Origin: Alphaproteobacteria bacterium | GTDB lineage: Bacteria > Pseudomonadota > Alphaproteobacteria > Rhizobiales > Amorphaceae | Assembly: GCA_030431335.1 (NCBI GenBank) | Contig: JAUIJH010000011.1 | Coordinates: 1-62,120 of the forward strand | Direction of reading: 5' to 3' | Length of the DNA stretch: 62,120 nucleotides | Shown: in pieces, positions 25,851 through 33,714 of the stretch | How positions within the stretch are numbered: position 1 is the stretch's first letter | Layout: each line of letters starts with the position of its first letter | Made by a program: the position numbers and the translations under genes | The notes under the pieces: model-generated | Databases searched by the model: none | Told to the model about the DNA's origin: nothing | Seen by the model: the letters and a program-made list of their open reading frames with translations, nothing else

Positions 25851-26635
25851 GGCGCGGGGGCCATCGCCCGCGACAGCGCCTCCGAGGTGCGGCGCGCGAT
25901 TTCGGCGAAGCGCGCCGAGGTGCGGAAGCTCTCTTCGCGCGGAAACGCTTCCTCCACCGCGATCTGTTCGGCGATGCGGCCGGGCCGGTTGGTCATCACC
26001 GCGATCTCGCTCGATAGGTAGACGCTCTCGAACACCGAGTGGGTGACGAAGATCACCGTCCACCCCTTGTCGGCCCACAGCCGCAGGAGGTCGTCGTTGA
26101 GCTTGAAGCGGGTGATCTCGTCGAGGGCGGCGAACGGCTCGTCCATCAGCAGGACTTCCGGGTCGGTCGCCAGCGCCCGCGCGATCGACACGCGCATCTT
26201 CATGCCGCCCGACAGTTCGCGCGGGAAGGCGTGGCGGAAATCGGCGAGGCCGACCGCTTCGAGCGCGCCCATCACCGTGCCTTCGGCCGCCCGCCGCGAG
26301 ATGCCCGCGAGCCGCAGCGGCAGCCAGACATTGTCGAAGACGCGCGCCCACGGCATCAGCGTCGGCTCCTGGAACACGAAGCCGACGTCGCGCCGGCGCC
26401 GCTCGCCGGCCCAGAAGATGGAGCCTTCGGTGGGCCGGTCGAGCCCGGAGATCAGCCGCAGGATCGTGGATTTGCCGCAGCCCGACGGGCCCAGCAGCGA
26501 CAGGAAGGCGCCGCGCGGCACCGAAAGCTCGACGCCCGAGAGCGCACAGGTGCCGTTCTCGAACGTCTTGCCGACATTCTCCAGGCGCACGATCGTTGCG
26601 CCCGTGGTCGCATGCGGCACCGCCGTGGCCGGCAA
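25847..26635 (-). CDS. ABC transporter ATP-binding protein (ThiZ/SsuB/TauB-type)
   Basis: A 262-residue nucleotide-binding domain with Walker A GPSGCGKST, Q-loop FVFQEPTLMPW, signature LSGGMKMRVSIARAL, Walker B VLLMDEPFAALDE and switch His in FVTHSVFESVYLS. The FQEPTLMPW and MTNRPGRI segments are typical of nitrate/taurine/pyrimidine importers. The frame starts at TTG 26635, four bases after the binding-protein stop (TAG 26640-26642); a GTG at 26617 is an alternative. It energises the adjacent permease. Confidence 0.92.
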   Translation of the reverse strand: MPATAVPHATTGATIVRLENVGKTFENGTCALSGVELSVPRGAFLSLLGPSGCGKSTILRLISGLDRPTEGSIFWAGERRRRDVGFVFQEPTLMPWARVFDNVWLPLRLAGISRRAAEGTVMGALEAVGLADFRHAFPRELSGGMKMRVSIARALATDPEVLLMDEPFAALDEITRFKLNDDLLRLWADKGWTVIFVTHSVFESVYLSSEIAVMTNRPGRIAEQIAVEEAFPREESFRTSARFAEIARRTSEALSRAMAPAP

Positions 26636-26639
26636 CGCG

Positions 26640-27677
26640 CTACTGGCCCGTCAGCTCTTTCTTGAGATCGAGGCCGACACCCTTGTTGACGAACTCGAGC
26701 GTATAGGTGGACGCGAGGTCGATGCCTGCCGGTGCGACGCCGGCCGAAACCATCTTTTCGTAGAACGACGTGATGCGCTCGTCCGTCATCGCCCCGATGC
26801 CCACCTCCAGCGCTTCGCCCGAATCGACGATGCCGTACTCCTTCATCTTCTCGATGGAGAAGGCGATCTGCTCGTCGGTCATGTCCGGGTTGGCCTCCTT
26901 GATCAGCGCGTTGGCCTTGGAAGGATCGCCATAGAGGTAGGTGTACCAGCCCTTGGTGGAGGCATCGACGAAGCAGGCGACGCGCTCGGGGTGGGCGTCG
27001 ATGGTGGACTGCATCGTCTCCACCGTGGTGGAGTATGAGTTGAAGCCGTAGTCGGCGAGGAGGAAGATGTTGGGCTCGAAGCCGCCTTCGCGCGCGACCG
27101 CGAACGGCTCGGAGGTGAGGTAGCCCTGCTGGCCAGACATCTTGTCGGCGATGAAGGGGGCGGGGTTGAACGTATAGGGCTGGCGCTGCTCGGCCTTGAA
27201 GCCGTACTCGTCGATCATCCAGCGATAGAAGGACTGGAAGCCGAGGTCGCCGATGAAGAGCTTGGCGCCGGTGAGGCTCTCGAAGGTGTCGAAGCCCACG
27301 CCCGGGTGGCTCATGATGATCTGCGGCTCCTTCTGGAAGTGCGCCGCGACCACCTTGAGCGGGATCTTCTGCTCGGCGGCGGAGAAGGCGAGCAGCAGGT
27401 TGCCGCCCATCAGGAAGTCGATCCGCTCGGCCATCAGCAGCGCGCGGTTGTTTACCTGCGGGCCGCCGGGCTGGATGGTGACCTTGAGGCCGCATTCCTC
27501 GTAGGTGCCGTCGGCGAGCGCCTGGTAGTACCCGCCGTGCTCGGCCTGCGGCAGCCAGTTGGTGCCGAAGGTGACTTCGGCCAGATCCTGCGCAGCCGCG
27601 GGACCCGCGACGGCGAGCGTCAACGCCGCACCGGCCAGCGAAAGGATGAGCCGTTCCGGCACCTTGGTGGCTGTCAT
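26640..27677 (-). CDS. ABC transporter substrate-binding protein (NMT1/THI5-like)
   Basis: Periplasmic binding protein, 345 residues, with a cleavable signal (LILSLAGAALTLAVAGPAAAQ). The mature start VTFGTNWLPQAEHGGYYQALADGTY is the NMT1/THI5 pattern used by binding proteins for hydroxymethylpyrimidine precursors and similar rings; AERIDFLMGG, SHPGVGFDTFESLTGAKLFIGD and TTVETMQSTIDAHP follow the family. ATG 27677 has GGAGAA upstream. First gene of the operon, so it is the most expressed. I saw no TPP riboswitch core upstream, so thiamine control is not supported. Confidence 0.9.
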   Translation of the reverse strand: MTATKVPERLILSLAGAALTLAVAGPAAAQDLAEVTFGTNWLPQAEHGGYYQALADGTYEECGLKVTIQPGGPQVNNRALLMAERIDFLMGGNLLLAFSAAEQKIPLKVVAAHFQKEPQIIMSHPGVGFDTFESLTGAKLFIGDLGFQSFYRWMIDEYGFKAEQRQPYTFNPAPFIADKMSGQQGYLTSEPFAVAREGGFEPNIFLLADYGFNSYSTTVETMQSTIDAHPERVACFVDASTKGWYTYLYGDPSKANALIKEANPDMTDEQIAFSIEKMKEYGIVDSGEALEVGIGAMTDERITSFYEKMVSAGVAPAGIDLASTYTLEFVNKGVGLDLKKELTGQ

Positions 27678-27804
27678 CTTGGTTTCTCCGCTGCGTTCGT
27701 CGGCATCCTTAACATTGCCGCGACGGCGTGCAACCGCGGGTGCCGGCCATTCGCGAGTGTGCAAGGATCGTGCCGACGATTCCATCCTGCCGAGGCCCCG
27801 CACG

Positions 27805-28194
27805 ATGCTGAAACACCGCACTCCCGCAACGATTCGCGCCCCGTTCGCCAAATATGTGCACGCCGTGGAGGTGCCGCCGGGCATGCGCCTCGTCTTCCTT
27901 TCCGGCCAGCTCGGCATCGGTCCGGACGATGCGGTGGCGCAGGGCGCCGAGGCGCAGAGCGCGCTGTGCTTTGCCAATATCGGCGCGGTGCTCGCCGATC
28001 TGGGGGCGGATTTTTCCGCCCTTGTGCGGCTCAACGCCTTCGTGACCGGGCGCGAGCACCTGGCCGGCTACATGGCCGCGCGCGACCGTTTCGTCGCCGA
28101 CCCGCCGCCGGCGTCCACGCTGATGATCGTGGGCGGCTTCACCCGCGAGGCGTTCGTGGTAGAGGTGGAGGCGATCGCGGCGGTGGCCCCTTGA
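27805..28194 (+). CDS. Rid family protein (YjgF/YER057c/UK114) lacking the RidA arginine
   Basis: A 129-residue member of the Rid family (trimeric chorismate-mutase-like fold). FLSGQLGIGPDD, ANIGAVLADLGADFSALVRLNAFVTGREHLAGYMAAR and VVEVEAIAAV follow the fold. In RidA the catalytic arginine sits in a PARS motif before the last strands; here the matching stretch reads PPAST, so the arginine is missing. That argues against 2-imino-acid deaminase activity and for one of the other Rid subfamilies, often tied to catabolic operons. It is divergent from the NMT1-type transporter and lies 164 bp before the creatininase gene, with a tandem repeat between. Confidence 0.85.
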   Translation: MLKHRTPATIRAPFAKYVHAVEVPPGMRLVFLSGQLGIGPDDAVAQGAEAQSALCFANIGAVLADLGADFSALVRLNAFVTGREHLAGYMAARDRFVADPPPASTLMIVGGFTREAFVVEVEAIAAVAP

Positions 28195-28212
28195 CCGGGT
28201 GCGGGCGCCCGG
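28195..28212 (+). terminator. hairpin directly after the Rid gene
   Basis: A 7-bp stem CCGGGTG/CGCCCGG with one T-G pair and a 4-nt loop begins at the first base after the stop codon. No T tract. Confidence 0.3.
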
Positions 28213-28223
28213 ACATTGACAGC

Positions 28224-28348
28224 CGCGCATTGACTGCGCGCATTGGTGACGGCGCATTGACTGCGCGCAACGACTACGGCGCATTGACTGCGACGCAACG
28301 ACTACGGCGCATTGACTGCGACGCAACGACTACGGCGCAACGATTGGG
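28224..28348 (+). repeat. 27/28-bp tandem repeat, about four copies
   Basis: Copies at 28224-28250 (degenerate 3' half), 28251-28277 (27 bp, one A lost), 28278-28305 and 28306-28333 (28 bp, identical to each other), then a truncated copy to 28348. The unit starts GGCGCATTGACTGCG and ends CAACGACTAC. The array fills the space between the Rid gene stop and the creatininase start at 28358; the GGGAG ribosome site at 28346-28350 is right at its edge. Two exact copies imply recent duplication. Confidence 0.9.
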
Positions 28349-28357
28349 AGCCCGGCG

Positions 28358-29146
28358 ATGGCCTTGCCGAAGCCCTACTGGGCAGACATGACGGCGCTGG
28401 ACTTTTCCACCGATACCGACGGGTGGATCGCCATCGTCCCCACGGCGGCGGTGGAGCAGCACGGCCCGCACCTGCCGCTGGGCACCGACACGCTGATCGG
28501 CGAGGGCATGGTGCGCACGGTTGTGGAACGCCTGCCGGCCGACATTCCGGCGAGCTTCCTGCCGGTGCAGGCTGTCGGCAAGTCCAACGAGCACATCGCC
28601 TATCGCGGCACGATCACTTTGTCGTGGGAAACGGCGATCAAGGCGTGGCTGGAGATCGGCACCAGCATCGCGCGGGCCGGGGTGCGGCGCATCGTGTTCG
28701 CCAATTCGCACGGCGGCAACACCGCGATGCTGGACGTGGTCACGCGCGAGCTGCGCGTGCGCTTCGACATGCTGGCGGTGCATTCGGCGTGGATGCGCTT
28801 CGGCGATGCCGACCTTGTCGACGAGCACGAGCGCAGCTACGGCATCCACGGCGGCACGGTGGAGACAGCGCTGGTGCGCCATTTCCGGCCCGATCTGGTG
28901 CGCGAGGAGCATGTCGCCAAGTTCGACAGCGCCGAGGAGCGCCTGCGCGGCGACAACGTCCACCTGTCCGCCCACGGCCGCCACCCGTTCGCCTGGAAGG
29001 CGGGCGATCTCAATCCGTACGGCGTGGTGGGCGATGCCACCAAGGGCACGACCGCGATGGGCCGGGCGATCGCCGAGCACGAGGCCGACCGCTTCATCGA
29101 GCTGCTGCGGGAGGTCGCGCAGATCGATCTTTCCGTCTTGAAATGA
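28358..29146 (+). CDS. creatininase family amidohydrolase
   Basis: Metal-dependent amidohydrolase of 262 residues. The hallmark VPTAAVEQHGPHLPLGTDT (Glu/His/Asp metal ligands) is at about residues 28-45, followed by VFANSHGGN and YGIHGGTVETAL. The family includes creatinine amidohydrolase, MftE and enzymes opening formamide or cyclic amide bonds such as in riboflavin/F420 and guanidine-type routes. The function here is not known. It precedes a dipeptide-type transporter with a homocysteine methyltransferase-like gene, so the amide is probably an imported N-compound or derived from one. Confidence 0.92.
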   Translation: MALPKPYWADMTALDFSTDTDGWIAIVPTAAVEQHGPHLPLGTDTLIGEGMVRTVVERLPADIPASFLPVQAVGKSNEHIAYRGTITLSWETAIKAWLEIGTSIARAGVRRIVFANSHGGNTAMLDVVTRELRVRFDMLAVHSAWMRFGDADLVDEHERSYGIHGGTVETALVRHFRPDLVREEHVAKFDSAEERLRGDNVHLSAHGRHPFAWKAGDLNPYGVVGDATKGTTAMGRAIAEHEADRFIELLREVAQIDLSVLK

Positions 29147-29192
29147 ACGGCGGCACGATCCCTGCTTCCGTGCGGCGCTGGACGCCGCCGAG

Positions 29193-29221
29193 TTTTCGTC
29201 ACACTCTCACCGCGACATAAT
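29193..29221 (+). promoter_or_regulatory. weak promoter-like sequence before the dipeptide transporter operon
   Basis: CATAAT at 29216-29221 resembles a -10 hexamer and is preceded at 17 bases by TTTTCG, a poor -35. It lies 38 bp upstream of the ATG of the binding-protein gene, where a promoter is expected. Read with low confidence. Confidence 0.25.
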
Positions 29222-29258
29222 GTGCGCCTTTCGCAAGGGGCGCTGTCGGAGGAGCACA

Positions 29259-30857
29259 ATGATGAACCGTTTGACGATTGGCGCTCTCGCCTTTGTCGCC
29301 ATGGGCGGTATGGCGATGGCGCAGAACGATGCCTCGACGTTCAAGTTCGCCTTCCAGGGCGAGCTCAGCGGCCTCGATCCCTATACGCTGAACGAGACCT
29401 TTACGCTCTCCACGCTCGGCAACGCCTATGAGGGACTGACCCGGCGCGACGGGGACCTGCAAATCATCCCCGGCCTTGCCGAAAGCTGGGAAGTGGTCGA
29501 CCCCACCACCTGGCGCTTCAAGCTGCGCGAGGGCGTGAAGTTCCACAACGGCAACGACTTCACCGCCGACGACGTGGTGTTCTCGGCGGCGCGCGTGCGC
29601 GCGGAGGGCTCGGACCTCAAGACGCGCATCCCGTCCGACGCCAAGTTCACCGCCGTGGACGACTACACCGTCGAGGTGAAGCTCTCCAAGCCCAACCCGA
29701 TCCTGCACTACGAGTGGGATACGTGGGCGATCATGGACAAGGAGTGGACCGAGGCGAACGACGCCGTCGCCGTCACGTCGGCCTCAGACGAGACCCCGAA
29801 CTATGCGTCGCTGCACGCCAACGGGACCGGCCCGTTCAAGATCGCCAGTCACGAGACGGGCGTGAGAACCATCTTCGAGGCCAACGAGGACTGGTGGAAC
29901 TGGGACAACAAGGACTTCAACATCTCGCGCGTGGAGTTCACCCCGGTGGGGCAGGATGCGACGCGCGTCGCGGCGCTGCTGTCGGGCGAGCTCGACCTCG
30001 TCTACCCGATCCCGGTGCAGGACATCGCGCGGGTCAACTCCAACGCGGGCACCGAAGCGCTGACGGGGCCTGAGCTGCGCACCATCTTCCTCGGCTTCGA
30101 TGCCATGCGCGACGAGCTGCTCTACTCCAACGTGAAGGGCAAGAACCCCTTCAAGGATCCGCGCGTGCGCAAGGCCTTCTACCAGGCCATCGACATCGAG
30201 GCGATCAAGCAGAAGATCATGCGCAACCTGTCGACGCCGGCCGCGCTGCTGATCGCGCCGCAGCTCTTCTCCCGCTCCGACGAGTTCGACCGCTACCCCT
30301 ACGATCCGGACGCGGCCAAGGCGTTGCTCGCGGAGGCCGGCTACGGCGACGGCTTCTCCGTCGGCATGGATTGCCCGAACGACCGCTACGTCAACGACGA
30401 GCAGATCTGCCAGGCGATCGCGGCGATGCTGGCGCGCATCGGCGTCACCATCGAGCTCAACGCGCAGCCGAAATCGCAGTATTTCGCCAAGGTCCTGGCC
30501 TCGGGCGGCTACGACACCTCGTTCTTCCTGCTCGGCTGGACGCCGGGCTCCTTCGACAGCTGGAACGTGCTCTACAACCTCGCCAACTGCCGCAACGAGG
30601 AGGGCACCGAGGGTGGCGCCTTCAATCTCGGCGGATATTGCAGCGAGGAAGTCGACGCCCTGACGGCGCAGGCGCTGGAGGAAATCGATCCGGACAAGCG
30701 CGACGATCTCATCGCCAAGGCCTACACCATCCTGACGGACGAGGTGTCCCACATCCCGCTCCACCAGCAGGGGCTCGCGTGGGGCAAGTCGTCGGATCTC
30801 GATGTGATCCAGCGGGCCGACAACCAGCTCATGTTCTACCACGTCAACAAACAGTAG
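29259..30857 (+). CDS. peptide/dipeptide-type ABC transporter substrate-binding protein
   Basis: Periplasmic SBP of family 5 (cluster C), 532 residues. Signal peptide LTIGALAFVAMGGMAMAQ; mature part starts FKFAFQGELSGLDPYTLNETFTLSTLGNAYEGLTRRD. WRFKLREGVKFHNGNDFTADDVVFS and DPRVRKAFYQAIDIEAI are family signatures, and the large C-terminal lobe ends in SHIPLHQQGLAWG. Ligand may be a dipeptide or other small solute. ATG 29259 has a GGAGGA site; ATG 29262 is the alternative. First gene of a six-gene operon; a tight hairpin separates it from the permease. Confidence 0.93.
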   Translation: MMNRLTIGALAFVAMGGMAMAQNDASTFKFAFQGELSGLDPYTLNETFTLSTLGNAYEGLTRRDGDLQIIPGLAESWEVVDPTTWRFKLREGVKFHNGNDFTADDVVFSAARVRAEGSDLKTRIPSDAKFTAVDDYTVEVKLSKPNPILHYEWDTWAIMDKEWTEANDAVAVTSASDETPNYASLHANGTGPFKIASHETGVRTIFEANEDWWNWDNKDFNISRVEFTPVGQDATRVAALLSGELDLVYPIPVQDIARVNSNAGTEALTGPELRTIFLGFDAMRDELLYSNVKGKNPFKDPRVRKAFYQAIDIEAIKQKIMRNLSTPAALLIAPQLFSRSDEFDRYPYDPDAAKALLAEAGYGDGFSVGMDCPNDRYVNDEQICQAIAAMLARIGVTIELNAQPKSQYFAKVLASGGYDTSFFLLGWTPGSFDSWNVLYNLANCRNEEGTEGGAFNLGGYCSEEVDALTAQALEEIDPDKRDDLIAKAYTILTDEVSHIPLHQQGLAWGKSSDLDVIQRADNQLMFYHVNKQ

Positions 30858-30861
30858 GAGC

Positions 30862-30879
30862 GGGACCGGCAACGGTCCC
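30862..30879 (+). promoter_or_regulatory. intercistronic hairpin after the substrate-binding protein
   Basis: Perfect 7-bp stem GGGACCG/CGGTCCC closed by a GCAA (GNRA-type) tetraloop, directly between the SBP stop (30857) and the first permease (30897). Such hairpins often protect the SBP message or reduce read-through, giving more SBP than permease. Confidence 0.5.
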
Positions 30880-30896
30880 CCTTCGGCTCGAACGCG

Positions 30897-31874
30897 ATGC
30901 TCGCATTCATCATCCGCCGCCTCATTCAGGCTGTCATCGTCATGGTGGTGGTGTCGCTCATCGCGTTCCTGATGTTCCGCTTCGTCGGCGACCCCATCAA
31001 CCAGATGGTGGGCATCGAAACGTCGGTGGAACAGCGCGAGGCGCTGCGTGAGCGCCTCGGGCTCAACGATCCGCTGATCCTCCAGTTCTGGTACTTCATT
31101 TCGAGCGCCGCGCAGGGCGATTTCGGCGTCTCCTACCAGTTCCGCCAGCCGGTGGCGGACCTTCTGGCGGCACGGATGCCGGCGACCTTGGAGCTGTCCT
31201 TCGTCTCGGCGCTGTTCGCGCTCCTCGTCGGCATCCCGATGGGCGTCTATACCGGGCTCAACCGCGGTACGGCCCTGTCCAACATCTTCCTGTCGGTCTC
31301 GCTCATCGGCATCTCGCTGCCGGTGTTCCTGATCGGCATCCTGCTCATCTTCGTGTTCGCGGTGAACCTGCAATGGCTGCCCTCGTTCGGGCGCGGGCAG
31401 GTGGTGGACCTCGGCTGGTGGACCACCGGGTTTCTCACCGCGAGCGGGCTCAAGGCGCTGATCCTGCCGGCGATCACGCTCGGCCTCTTCCAGATGACGC
31501 TGATCATGCGCCTCGTCCGCTCGGAGATGATGGAGGTGTTGCGGACCGACTACATCCGCTTCGCGCGGGCCCGCGGGCTCTCCGCGCGCGCCGTCAATTT
31601 CGGCCACGCGCTGAAGAACACGCTGGTGCCGGTGATCACCATCACCGGGCTGCAGCTCGGCTCGGTCATCGCCTTCGCCATCATCACCGAGACGGTGTTC
31701 CAGTGGCCCGGCATGGGGCTCCTGTTCATCCAGGCGGTGCAGAACGTCGATATCCCGATCATGGCCGCCTACCTGATGCTGATCGCGTTCCTGTTCGTGA
31801 TCATCAACCTCCTGGTCGACCTCCTCTATGTCGCCGTCGATCCTCGCATCCGGCTGACGGGGCGCTCCGCATGA
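30897..31874 (+). CDS. peptide-type ABC transporter permease, DppB-like
   Basis: A 325-residue inner-membrane permease. N-terminal helix MLAFIIRRLIQAVIVMVVVSLIAFLMFRFVGDP, a periplasmic loop with LGLNDPLILQFWYFISSAAQGDFGVSY, and the EAA loop with MRLVRSEMMEVLRTDYIRFARARGLSARAVNFGHALKN are standard DppB features. Six membrane segments. Its stop overlaps the next permease start as ATGA, so the two partners are translated together. Confidence 0.95.
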   Translation: MLAFIIRRLIQAVIVMVVVSLIAFLMFRFVGDPINQMVGIETSVEQREALRERLGLNDPLILQFWYFISSAAQGDFGVSYQFRQPVADLLAARMPATLELSFVSALFALLVGIPMGVYTGLNRGTALSNIFLSVSLIGISLPVFLIGILLIFVFAVNLQWLPSFGRGQVVDLGWWTTGFLTASGLKALILPAITLGLFQMTLIMRLVRSEMMEVLRTDYIRFARARGLSARAVNFGHALKNTLVPVITITGLQLGSVIAFAIITETVFQWPGMGLLFIQAVQNVDIPIMAAYLMLIAFLFVIINLLVDLLYVAVDPRIRLTGRSA

Positions 31875-32866
31875 GCGCCGGGCCCAACGACGATCCCGAC
31901 CTGCCGGTCGACAACGCGGCGCGCGAAAGCCGCGCGATGATGACGGTGCGCCCGCGCGGCTTCGTCACCCGCGCGCTGGGCAGCGACCTCGTCTTCGCCT
32001 TCCTGCGCTCGCGCCTCACGGTGGTTGCCGCCATCGTGACGCTGACGATCTTCCTCGCCGCCGCATTCGCCCCGTGGGTGGCACCGCACGACCCGTTCGA
32101 CCTCGCCTCGCTGTCGCTGCTCGACAGCCTCACCCCGCCCGCCTGGGAAAACGGCGGCAGCGCCTCCTATATCCTCGGCACCGACGACCAGGGGCGCGAC
32201 CTCCTGTCGGCGATCCTCTACGGCACGCGCATCTCGCTGGCGGTGGGCTTCGCGTCGGTGGCGTTCGCGGCGGTCCTGGGCATCACGCTGGGGCTGATCG
32301 CCGGCTACGTGGGCGGCGCGGTCGACAGCGTGATCATGCGGATCGCCGACGTTCAGCTCACCTTTCCGGCCATCCTCATCGCGCTCCTGATCGACGGCAC
32401 CACGCGCGGCCTCTTCCCCGGCCTCACGCGCGAGGAAAGCGCGTTCTACGTGCTCACCATTTCGCTGGGGCTGTCGTTCTGGGTCCAGTACGCGCGCACC
32501 GTGCGCGGCTCGACGCTGGTGGAGGCCAACAAGGAATATGTGCTGGCGGCCAAGCTGATCGGCCTGCCGTCCTGGCTTATCATGCTGCGCCATGTGCTTC
32601 CCAACGTGGTGGGCCCGGTGCTGGTGATCGCCACCATCAACCTCGCGCTCGCCATCATCACCGAGGCGACGCTGTCGTTCCTGGGCGTGGGCGTGCCGCC
32701 GACGCAGCCTTCGCTCGGCACGTTGATTCGCATCGGGCAGGACTACCTGTTCTCGGGCGAGTGGTGGATCACCATGTTCCCGGGCGCGATGCTGGCGATC
32801 CTGGTGCTGTCGGTGAACCTCCTGGGGGATTGGCTGCGCGACGCGCTCAATCCGCGCCTGCGATGA
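31871..32866 (+). CDS. peptide-type ABC transporter permease, DppC-like
   Basis: A 331-residue permease with a polar N-terminal tail, then HDPFDLASLSLLDSLTPP and the DppC motif LGTDDQGRDLLSAILYGTRISL. The EAA loop is VQYARTVRGSTLVEANKEYVLAAKLIGLPSWLIMLRHVLPN. It ends in VNLLGDWLRDALNPRLR. ATG 31871 overlaps the upstream stop. A second ATGA links it to the methyltransferase-like gene instead of an ATPase gene, which is unusual. Confidence 0.95.
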   Translation: MSAGPNDDPDLPVDNAARESRAMMTVRPRGFVTRALGSDLVFAFLRSRLTVVAAIVTLTIFLAAAFAPWVAPHDPFDLASLSLLDSLTPPAWENGGSASYILGTDDQGRDLLSAILYGTRISLAVGFASVAFAAVLGITLGLIAGYVGGAVDSVIMRIADVQLTFPAILIALLIDGTTRGLFPGLTREESAFYVLTISLGLSFWVQYARTVRGSTLVEANKEYVLAAKLIGLPSWLIMLRHVLPNVVGPVLVIATINLALAIITEATLSFLGVGVPPTQPSLGTLIRIGQDYLFSGEWWITMFPGAMLAILVLSVNLLGDWLRDALNPRLR

Positions 32867-33714
32867 CGGCCGTGCGGGTGCTCGACGGCGCGCCGGCCGA
32901 GCCGGCGCACAACGGCCGCGAGGCGGCCGCGGCCGTCGCGACGCTGATGCAGGGGGCGGCGGAACGGCTGCACCGCGAGTATCTGTCCGCCGGCGCGCAG
33001 ATCATCCGCACCTGCACTGGCACTCTGGGCCGCTGGCGCTGCAACATGGAAGGGATCCCGGAGCACTTCGCCAACGCCAACCAGCGCGCCTGCGCCGCCG
33101 CCGTCGCCGCGCGCGATGCGGTCGCGCCCGGCGCGCTGGTGGCCGGCGCCCTCGGCCCCGTGCGCGCCCGCTACGAGCCGGACCTCCTGCCGCCCGCCGA
33201 AATGATCGAGCGCGAGACCGTCGAGCAGGTGCTCCTCCTCGCGCCGCACGTGGATCTCTTCCTGTGCGAGACGCTGACGCTCGGCGTGGAGGCGGCCGCC
33301 ATGGTGCGGGCCGCGCTCAGCACCGGCCGTCCGGTCTGGGTCTCCTTCACCTTCCACGAGCGGGGACCGACGGCAACCCGCGGCGGCGAGAGACCGGCCC
33401 AGGCCCTCGCCGCGCTGGAGGGGCTCGCGGTCGACGCAATCCTGGTCAACTGCACCAGCGCCGAGATGGTGGCCGACGCTGTCGCCGAGTTTGCCGCGCT
33501 GTGCCCCGGAACGCCCATCGGCGGCTATGCGCACGGGTTCGAGACCGTCGGCGGGGCCGACGAGATCGGCGGGCGCATCGCGATGACACCGGCCGGCTAC
33601 GCGCGTTTCGCACGGGCCTGGATCGAGGCGGGCGCCACCATCGTGGGCGGCTGCTGCGATGTGGGGCCGGCGCACATCGCCGCCCTCAAAAAGCTCGCCG
33701 AGGAGAACCAATGA
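32863..33714 (+). CDS. homocysteine S-methyltransferase family protein
   Basis: A 283-residue zinc-type methyltransferase of the BHMT/MmuM fold. The zinc cysteines are present: VNCTSAEMV near residue 191 and the double Cys in VGGCCDVGPAHI near residue 265. HREYLSAGAQIIRTCTGTLG matches the family pattern in which a Thr/Asn-rich strand follows IIxT. The N-terminus reads VRVLDGAPAEPAHN, so the usual LDGGMG loop is only half kept. Family members methylate homocysteine (or another thiol/selenol) from S-methylmethionine, betaine or similar donors. The gene sits between DppC and DppD with ATGA overlaps on both sides, so the imported solute is likely a methyl donor or acceptor; this is inference. Confidence 0.82.
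   Translation: MTAVRVLDGAPAEPAHNGREAAAAVATLMQGAAERLHREYLSAGAQIIRTCTGTLGRWRCNMEGIPEHFANANQRACAAAVAARDAVAPGALVAGALGPVRARYEPDLLPPAEMIERETVEQVLLLAPHVDLFLCETLTLGVEAAAMVRAALSTGRPVWVSFTFHERGPTATRGGERPAQALAALEGLAVDAILVNCTSAEMVADAVAEFAALCPGTPIGGYAHGFETVGGADEIGGRIAMTPAGYARFARAWIEAGATIVGGCCDVGPAHIAALKKLAEENQ

Noticed and set aside
27678..27804. TPP riboswitch before the NMT1-type transporter operon
   Set aside because: No CTGAGA-type core or matching second element on the minus strand in this 127-bp gap.
28224..28348. CRISPR array
   Set aside because: The copies are directly adjacent with no unique spacers, and no cas gene is nearby. It is a plain tandem repeat.
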